A stretch of DNA of 64,000 nucleotides from an uncultured Catenibacillus sp. (GTDB taxonomy: Bacteria; Bacillota; Clostridia; Lachnospirales; Lachnospiraceae), in contig CAKRHR010000009.1 of NCBI GenBank assembly GCA_934339005.1, forward strand, positions 19,932-83,931, written 5' to 3'. Shown in pieces: positions 58,889 to 64,000 of this stretch. Position numbers and translations under genes: made by a program. The notes under the pieces are model-generated. The model was not told the DNA's origin, ran no database searches, and was given only the letters and a program-made list of their open reading frames with translations. How positions within the stretch are numbered: position 1 is the first letter of the stretch; each line of letters starts with the position of its first letter.

Positions 58889-61423
58889 TCATTTTATTTT
58901 ACTATATAAAATTCTGATAGAGTTTAAGATACACAGCATGGCAACACCTGTGTCGGCAAATACCGCCAGCCACATAGAAGCAAAACCACACAGACCAAGA
59001 ATCATGACTGCAACCTTAATAATCAAAGCAAATACAACGTTCTGTACAGCAATGCGTGTTGCGCGTTTTGCAATGGATAAGGACTGTGGAATGGCTGAAA
59101 CTTCAGATGTCATAAATACCACATCAGCAGCTTCAATCGCTGCATCGGCACCGCTGCCCATCGCAGCGCCGACATCGGCACCGGCAAGTACAGGTGCATC
59201 ATTGATACCATCACCAACAAACATGACTGCACCATGTGCCTGACGCACATCCTGCAATTTCTGCAATTTATCCTGCGGCAGAAGTTTTGCATAAACCTCA
59301 TCAATACCAACCTCTTTGGCAACAGCCTTCGCACTTTCTTCACCGTCACCTGTCAGCATAGCAGTTGTTTTGCCCAGACGCTTTAATGCCTGGATTGCAC
59401 TTGAAGCATCCGGTTTTAATGTATCTGCAATCACAATATGACCGATAAATTTACCATCTTTTGCAAGTAAAACTTCTGTACCAAATTTCTTTGGTTTGTA
59501 CTGACTCATATCCACATGATACTTGTCCATCAATTTGCGGTTACCGCAAAGGATTTCACCCTCAGGCAATACGGCTTTAATACCGTGTCCGGCAATTTCT
59601 TCCTGACTGATCGGACGTTCAACCGCAATACCTTTTGCTTTTGCAGCATCTACAATACTTACAGCAATCGGATGTGTTGAGGACAATTCACACGCTGCAC
59701 TGATGCGAAGCAGTTCATCTGCTGCAATACCTGCATTTTTCTCTGCAATTACATCCTGAACAACGAAATTACCTTTTGTAATTGTACCTGTCTTATCCAT
59801 GACAATCGCCTGGACATTTGACATCGCTTCAACAGAAGCACCACCCTTGAACAAAATACCACGTTTGGAACCAGCACCGATGGCTGAGAAAAAGGCCAGC
59901 GGCACACTTAAAACCAGTGCACAAGGACAACTCATAACAAGGAAGGATAATGCTGTATAAATCCAATAATGCCAGTTACCAGATACAAGGGATGGAATAA
60001 TCGCTGTTGCCGCAGCTACACCAACTACAACCGGTGTATAAATTCTTGCAAATCGTGTAATAAAACGGTCAATCTTTGGTTTGCTTGCTGCTGCATTTTC
60101 AACAGAATTAAGAATACGTGTCACCATTGATTCTTCAAGAATTTTTTCAACACGAATCTTTAACACACCACTTGTATTGACACAACCAGAAATCAGTTCT
60201 GAACCAACGCCTACCTGAACAGGTACCGGTTCACCTGTGACCGGTGATGTATCGATACGGCTTTCGCCTTCAATGACTGTACCATCCAGCGGTATACGGT
60301 CGCCTGCGCGGACAAGAAGGATATCTCCAACATTGGCATCTTCCGCAGGAATCACCCGGACATCTTCGCCATCAACAAGATTTACAACCTCCGGACGCAT
60401 ATCTATAGCATCCATAATCTGTGAACGGCTGCGCTCAACCGCAACCTCCTCAAAGAATTCGCCAATACGGTAGAATAACATAACCCCAACGGCTTCCGGC
60501 CATTCTTTAACGGCAAATGCACCTAAAGTTGCCACGCTCATCAGGAAGTTTTCATCAAACATCTGACCTTTGAACAAATTCTTAACTGCTGTCAGAACAA
60601 CTTCGCCGCCAAGGATTAAATAAGCAATGACAAAAATAATAATTTCAGAAATACCATTTGCCAGACTTGTATGTGAAATAATCATACCTGCGGCAAATAA
60701 TACTGCACCGCAAATAATTGCCAGCAGATTTTTTGCATTTTCACTGAGTTTTCCTTTTTTATTTTCCTGAGGCTGTTTATCACTTTCTTTATGTGCCGGT
60801 CCGTTATCCTTTTCTTTAAGAACCACCTCGGATTCAATAGATGCACAGATTTTCTGAATTTCAGGAATTAATGCATCCGGATTCTTTGCTTCCAGCCTTA
60901 ACTGCTTTGTTGCAAATACAATCACAGCATCTGCCACATCCGGAAGTGCATTAATCTTACTTTCCATCTTCGCCGCACAGTTTGCACAGCCAAGATTTTC
61001 AAGAATATAAACCTTCTTCGTCACATTTCCATCCACATGTTTTGATACATGGTGGTGTTCATGATGTTCTTCTTCATCATGGTGGTGATGATGGCCACAT
61101 CCACATCCACATTCATCATCGTCTTCGTCATGATGGTGGTGATGGCCGCAACCACAGCTACATTCTTCGCCATCATGATGATGGTGATGTTCCCCATGGT
61201 GATGGCCTTCATGCTCATCTTCGTCGTCATGATGGTGATGATGTCCACATCCGCAATCGCATTCATCGTCGTCTTCGTCATGATGGTGATGTTCATGTTC
61301 TTCATGCATATTCACATCTTCGTCGTGATGATGTTCGTGATGTTCTTCGTGGTCGTGATGATGTCCGCAGTCACAACTACATTCATCTTCTCCCTCATGG
61401 AGTCTATGTTTCATCTCTAACAT
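58889..61423 (-). CDS. Zn/Cd/Pb-type P1B ATPase with very His-rich N-terminus
   Basis: Heavy-metal exporter in the cytoplasmic membrane (ZntA/CadA type). The first 130 residues are almost only His, Asp, Glu, Cys and Gly, in repeated blocks such as CGCGHHHHHDEDDDEC and EHHEHHH; this is a metal-binding tail much longer than usual. Then come an HMA domain (LENLGCANCAAKMESKINALPDV, CxxC), transmembrane segments, the A-domain TGEPVPV, the CPC motif in VMSCPCALVLSVPLAFF, phosphorylation motif DKTGTITKG, the HP motif in STHPIAVSI, and GDGINDAPVLAGADVGAAMGSG. The start ATG 61423 overlaps the arsR stop by one base (TAATG), which implies coupled synthesis under the repressor. The His-rich part suggests zinc or cadmium rather than copper. 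Confidence 0.94.
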   Translation of the reverse strand: MLEMKHRLHEGEDECSCDCGHHHDHEEHHEHHHDEDVNMHEEHEHHHHDEDDDECDCGCGHHHHHDDEDEHEGHHHGEHHHHHDGEECSCGCGHHHHHDEDDDECGCGCGHHHHHDEEEHHEHHHVSKHVDGNVTKKVYILENLGCANCAAKMESKINALPDVADAVIVFATKQLRLEAKNPDALIPEIQKICASIESEVVLKEKDNGPAHKESDKQPQENKKGKLSENAKNLLAIICGAVLFAAGMIISHTSLANGISEIIIFVIAYLILGGEVVLTAVKNLFKGQMFDENFLMSVATLGAFAVKEWPEAVGVMLFYRIGEFFEEVAVERSRSQIMDAIDMRPEVVNLVDGEDVRVIPAEDANVGDILLVRAGDRIPLDGTVIEGESRIDTSPVTGEPVPVQVGVGSELISGCVNTSGVLKIRVEKILEESMVTRILNSVENAAASKPKIDRFITRFARIYTPVVVGVAAATAIIPSLVSGNWHYWIYTALSFLVMSCPCALVLSVPLAFFSAIGAGSKRGILFKGGASVEAMSNVQAIVMDKTGTITKGNFVVQDVIAEKNAGIAADELLRISAACELSSTHPIAVSIVDAAKAKGIAVERPISQEEIAGHGIKAVLPEGEILCGNRKLMDKYHVDMSQYKPKKFGTEVLLAKDGKFIGHIVIADTLKPDASSAIQALKRLGKTTAMLTGDGEESAKAVAKEVGIDEVYAKLLPQDKLQKLQDVRQAHGAVMFVGDGINDAPVLAGADVGAAMGSGADAAIEAADVVFMTSEVSAIPQSLSIAKRATRIAVQNVVFALIIKVAVMILGLCGFASMWLAVFADTGVAMLCILNSIRILYSKIK
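61030..61400. repeat. Low-complexity CAT/GTG/TCA-rich tract coding the His/Asp tail
   Basis: Dense GATGATGGTG/CATCATCTTCG-like triplet repeats on both strands. They encode the His/Asp/Glu/Cys blocks of the P-type ATPase and explain several long open frames on the opposite strand. Confidence 0.8.
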
Positions 61424-61800
61424 TATTTCATACAACTCCTTCCAAACATATCATCAATCATTTTGTGTATTAACACTGCATCCTCATTATTTGCCAATGT
61501 ATAATAAACTTCCTTGCCGACACGTTTAAATTCAAGCAGTCCCAAAAGTTTTAATGAACGCAAATGATGTGACACCGCCGGAGCACTCATACCTATAGCA
61601 TCTGCGATATTACATACGCATACACTGTTATGACATAACATATACAAAATTTTCAATCGTGTACTGTCACACAACTGACCGAAAATTGTTGCCGCTTCAA
61701 TGAATGAATCATCGCTTGGCATCAAATTTAAGGTTTCTTCAAGATTTAAATGCTGCGCATGCTTTTCTTCACACACAGGCATATCATTAATCTCCTCCAT
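61423..61800 (-). CDS. ArsR/SmtB-family metal-sensing repressor
   Basis: Winged-helix repressor released from DNA by metal. About 125 residues. The helix-turn-helix is NIADAIGMSAPAVSHHLRSLKLLGLLEFKRVGKEVYYTL. Possible metal ligands of the CadC type are the N-terminal C in PVCEEKHAQHL and the CHNSVCVCNIAD cluster in helix alpha-3/alpha-R (CxC preceded by LC); a CzrA/SmtB-type alpha-5 pair (HKMIDDMFGRSC) is weaker. That points to Cd/Pb/Zn sensing. Start ATG 61800 follows AAAGGAGG; a TTG just before it is not needed. First gene of a two-gene operon with the exporter; the operator at 61897-61920 lies on its transcription start. Confidence 0.92.
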   Translation of the reverse strand: MEEINDMPVCEEKHAQHLNLEETLNLMPSDDSFIEAATIFGQLCDSTRLKILYMLCHNSVCVCNIADAIGMSAPAVSHHLRSLKLLGLLEFKRVGKEVYYTLANNEDAVLIHKMIDDMFGRSCMK

Positions 61801-61896
61801 CAATAAACCTCCTTTGTAAAATCATTTTTCTGATAAAATCAAGAATTTTAAGTATCATCAAAACTCCTGTCCCCGAAAAATAATTTTCATCTTTAA

Positions 61897-61920
61897 ACAA
61901 TTAAGTTCTCGTTTAATTGT
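61897..61920. promoter_or_regulatory. Candidate ArsR/SmtB operator
   Basis: ACAATTAA (61897-61904) and TTAATTGT (61913-61920), perfect 8-bp arms with 8 bases between, directly downstream of the -10 element and over the expected transcription start. Fits the 12-2-12 style of metal-sensor operators loosely. A second palindrome AGTGTT-TT-AACACT (61951-61964) flanks the -35 element. Confidence 0.65.
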
Positions 61921-61949
61921 ATTATAGATTCATCATTCTTATATGTCAA
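61921..61949 (-). promoter_or_regulatory. Consensus promoter of arsR - P-ATPase
   Basis: On the minus strand TTGACA (61944-61949), 17 bases, TATAAT (61921-61926): both hexamers and the spacer match the sigma-A consensus exactly. A promoter this strong needs a repressor, which fits the ArsR neighbour. Confidence 0.88.
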
Positions 61950-61985
61950 TAGTGTTTTAACACTTAAGCTAGCATTTAATTGATA

Positions 61986-63170
61986 TTATTTATCAATATC
62001 ACTTTTTATTATTTCTGTTGCTGTCACCTGTTTGATATGTTGCTTTTTCAGACGCAGATATACGAATTCCCGAAAAATAGTATAGAACACTGACAACAGT
62101 GGAATGAAAATGAGCATGCCTACAATCCCCATTAGATTTCCACCAATCGTAACTGCTGCCAGTACCCAGATTGACGGAAGCCCTACCGATTCGCCGACAA
62201 CATGTGGATAAATCAGATTTCCCTCAATCTGCTGCAGCACCAGAAATACTATAATGAATACAATTGCCTGCTTTGGGCTAATCATAAAGATTAAAAAACT
62301 GCCTGCTGCACATCCAATGAACGCTCCAAAAACAGGAACCAATGCCGTAAACGCAATTAGCACTCCAATCAAAAGTGCATATGGTATTCTCAAAATACTC
62401 AAGACAACAACAAACATACATCCAAGGATTACTGCTTCCAGACACTGCCCTGTAAGAAAGTTTGCAAATGTCCGATAAGTCAGAGAACAGACTTTAAGAA
62501 CAGTATCTGCTTTTTTCTCTGGAAGGAAAGCAAACAATACTTTTCTGATCTGCACATGCAGCTTTTCTTTCTGACAAAGAACATAACAGGCAAAAGACAA
62601 AGCAATAAAAAATGTTGCTAATCCGCTGACTATGGAACCCACTGCTGACATTGTCGTATTTATCATATTTCCTGCACCGTTTCCAAGAAAATTTATTCCC
62701 CACTTAATCGCCTGATCCGGGTTAAACTGTACCTGTTCTAACAGCTTCATAATTTCCTGGTTATTATGGAAAAATTCCCGAATCCAGCTTTGCATCTGCG
62801 GAATAAAATCAGCGATACTTGTCATCAGAGTTCCCATTGTTCTCGTAAGTTGCGGAATCACACCGAATATCACCAGTGCGATCACGCCTGCCGCCAATAC
62901 AATCGTAAGAAACAAACTTATCGGTCTTGCCAGTTTTCCAACTGTCTTATTTTCTTTTTTTACTCTTTTAAAAATTTTCTTTTCCAAAAAGCTCATTGGT
63001 ACATTGATCACATATGCGATTGCTCCGCCAAGTACAAACGGAAATATAATCCCCCATATTGTTTTTAGCACATCGAGCACTACACCGAACTTCCACAAAG
63101 CAACCACAAGAAATACTGTAAATACAATAAGATTCCGAATTTTTTTTATAGATAATTTGCTTAGATCCAC
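61986..63170 (-). CDS. AI-2E family transporter (PerM-like membrane protein)
   Basis: Membrane protein of the AI-2E/PerM family with 7-8 spans; members export small molecules or act as Na+/H+ antiporters, and only a few are tied to autoinducer-2. Words: FVLGGAIAYVINVPMSFLEK, FLTGQCLEAVILGCMFVVVLSILRIPYALLIGVLIAFTALVPVFGAFIGCAAG, and QQIEGNLIYPHVVGESVGLPSIWVLAAVTIGGNLMGIVGMLIFIPLLSVFYT. Translation probably starts at GTG 63170, since GAGGAG lies 7 bases before it and TAGTG overlaps the stop of the upstream P-ATPase gene by one base. Start at the upstream ATG (63209) would lie inside that gene. About 394 residues. Function in this operon unknown. Confidence 0.88.
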   Translation of the reverse strand: MDLSKLSIKKIRNLIVFTVFLVVALWKFGVVLDVLKTIWGIIFPFVLGGAIAYVINVPMSFLEKKIFKRVKKENKTVGKLARPISLFLTIVLAAGVIALVIFGVIPQLTRTMGTLMTSIADFIPQMQSWIREFFHNNQEIMKLLEQVQFNPDQAIKWGINFLGNGAGNMINTTMSAVGSIVSGLATFFIALSFACYVLCQKEKLHVQIRKVLFAFLPEKKADTVLKVCSLTYRTFANFLTGQCLEAVILGCMFVVVLSILRIPYALLIGVLIAFTALVPVFGAFIGCAAGSFLIFMISPKQAIVFIIVFLVLQQIEGNLIYPHVVGESVGLPSIWVLAAVTIGGNLMGIVGMLIFIPLLSVFYTIFREFVYLRLKKQHIKQVTATEIIKSDIDK

Positions 63171-64000
63171 TATCTCTCTCCTCTTTTTCTTATTTTCATG
63201 CGTATCCATTTGAGCAGTTGAATAATTGGAAGACTGGCAAACGCATACAAGTATACACAACCAAGCTGCATCAGATTCAACGTCTCTACTTTAAACAGGA
63301 ACTGAAGTCCCGGAACTGTCAGTACAACGGTAATGAGTACTGCACCAAGTGCAAATGCGCATTGAAGCCATTTATTATTAAAGAATCGTTTTGTAAAGAT
63401 AACCGGATGATCCGATTTGCAGTTGAATCCATGAAACAAACGTGCCAGGCAAAGTGTTCCAAATGCATACGTACTTCCCAGCAGCACACCATTCTGGTGA
63501 TATCCTGTCAAAAATCCGATTACCGTCACCGCACCAATCACCAGGCCCTCCAAACCAATTTTACTAAGGAAATCCTTTGTCAATATCGACTCATTTGCTG
63601 GTCTTGGTTTTTCATTCATTACCTCACTACTATGAGGCTCCACACCTAATGCAATTGCTGGAAGACTATCTGTCAAAAGATTAATAAACAATAAATGTAC
63701 CGGTGCAAAAGGAACCGGAAGTCCTGTAAGCGATGCACAAAGAACTGCCAGAATTGCGCCAAAATTTCCTGACAGCAGAAACTGGATCGCATACTTGATA
63801 TTCTGATACAAATTTCGTCCATTTTCCACTGCTTTTACAATTGTTGCAAAATTATCATCTGTAAGTACCATCGCTGCGGCATCCTTTGCGACCTCGGTTC
63901 CGGTCACTCCCATTGCAACACCAATGTCTGCCTGCTTCAATGCCGGAGCGTCATTTACACCATCTCCAGTCATTGCCACAATCATCCCTTTCTCCTGCCA
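63170..64000 (-). CDS. Ca2+-type P-type ATPase, C-terminal part
   Basis: Partial gene entering from the right edge; 276 codons are visible and five more residues (WQEKG) precede the first ATG of the frame. The sequence starts at the hinge motif TGDGVNDAPALKQADIGVAMGVTGTEVAKDAAAMVL, then DDNFATIVKAVENGRNLYQNIKYAIQFLLSGNFGAI, VHLLFINLLTDSLPAIALGVEP and a C-terminal part with four more spans. This is the P2 (SERCA/PMCA-like) type that pumps Ca2+ or other cations; the P1B CPC motif would be outside. Its stop overlaps the AI-2E start. Confidence 0.88.
   Translation of the reverse strand, partial: WQEKGMIVAMTGDGVNDAPALKQADIGVAMGVTGTEVAKDAAAMVLTDDNFATIVKAVENGRNLYQNIKYAIQFLLSGNFGAILAVLCASLTGLPVPFAPVHLLFINLLTDSLPAIALGVEPHSSEVMNEKPRPANESILTKDFLSKIGLEGLVIGAVTVIGFLTGYHQNGVLLGSTYAFGTLCLARLFHGFNCKSDHPVIFTKRFFNNKWLQCAFALGAVLITVVLTVPGLQFLFKVETLNLMQLGCVYLYAFASLPIIQLLKWIRMKIRKRGER

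Noticed and set aside
61049..61420. Long plus-strand frames of Met/Val/Phe in the P-ATPase tail
   Set aside because: Produced by the triplet repeats that code for the His/Asp tail on the other strand.
1..64000. CRISPR array, prophage, transposon, rRNA or tRNA
   Set aside because: I saw no regularly spaced repeats, integrase, transposase, structural phage gene, or tRNA-like cloverleaf in the window; the tandem repeats found are inside genes or regulatory gaps.

Overview
The window is ordinary chromosomal DNA of a low-GC, anaerobic, Gram-positive Firmicute, most likely a Clostridia member close to Lachnospiraceae. This rests on SpoVG, the paired GlgC/GlgD subunits, a PrsA lipoprotein, lipoprotein solute-binding proteins, a YesM/YesN two-component pair, an AtoE transporter, DnaD- and DnaI-type helicase loaders, TTGACA/TATAAT promoters with 17-bp spacers, and AGGAGG-like ribosome binding sites. 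I see no rRNA, tRNA, CRISPR array, insertion sequence or prophage.

Layout. 1-8.7 kb, minus strand: the start of a membrane-anchored protein, prsA, mfd, pth, spoVG, glgD, glgC. 8.7-14.7 kb, plus strand: murC, a DnaD-like protein, a DnaI/DnaC-like loader and a long PRPP synthetase. The murC-dnaD gap carries two groups of DnaA-box-like 9-mers. 14.8-16.7 kb: an AtoE-type fatty acid transporter and a remnant gene. 16.7-20.7 kb, minus: a glycosyltransferase and a zinc-type ABC importer (znuABC) with a candidate operator. 21-31 kb: a MATE exporter, then a long minus-strand run with an MFS protein, a nucleotide-pyrophosphatase-like enzyme, RarA and the cobalamin nucleotide-loop genes cobU-cobS-cobC-like-cobT. 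31-37 kb: small genes, cytidine deaminase, a PanE-like reductase, aspartase with a divergent Lrp-type regulator, and glmM.

37-52 kb, minus strand: a Gfo/Idh/MocA oxidoreductase with a sugar isomerase, an aldehyde dehydrogenase, and a large sugar uptake and sensing block. That block is mglBAC (galactose-type ABC importer, whose permease has a long added coiled coil) followed by a YesN regulator, a YesM kinase and two tandem extracytoplasmic binding proteins. I infer that the binding proteins feed the kinase, which controls the importer. 52-64 kb, minus strand: a DEAD-box helicase, a second two-component system, a MogA-like protein with a His-rich N-terminus, adenosine deaminase, a Zn/Cd-type P-ATPase with a very His-rich N-terminus under an ArsR repressor, an AI-2E-family membrane protein, and the C-terminal part of a Ca-type P-ATPase.

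Transition-metal handling recurs: ZnuA with an Asp/His repeat, the His-rich P-ATPase, and the His-rich MogA. The most unusual features are the tandem DnaA boxes upstream of the helicase-loader operon, the coiled-coil MglC, the doubled binding proteins beside YesMN, and the palindrome-rich glgC-murC gap.
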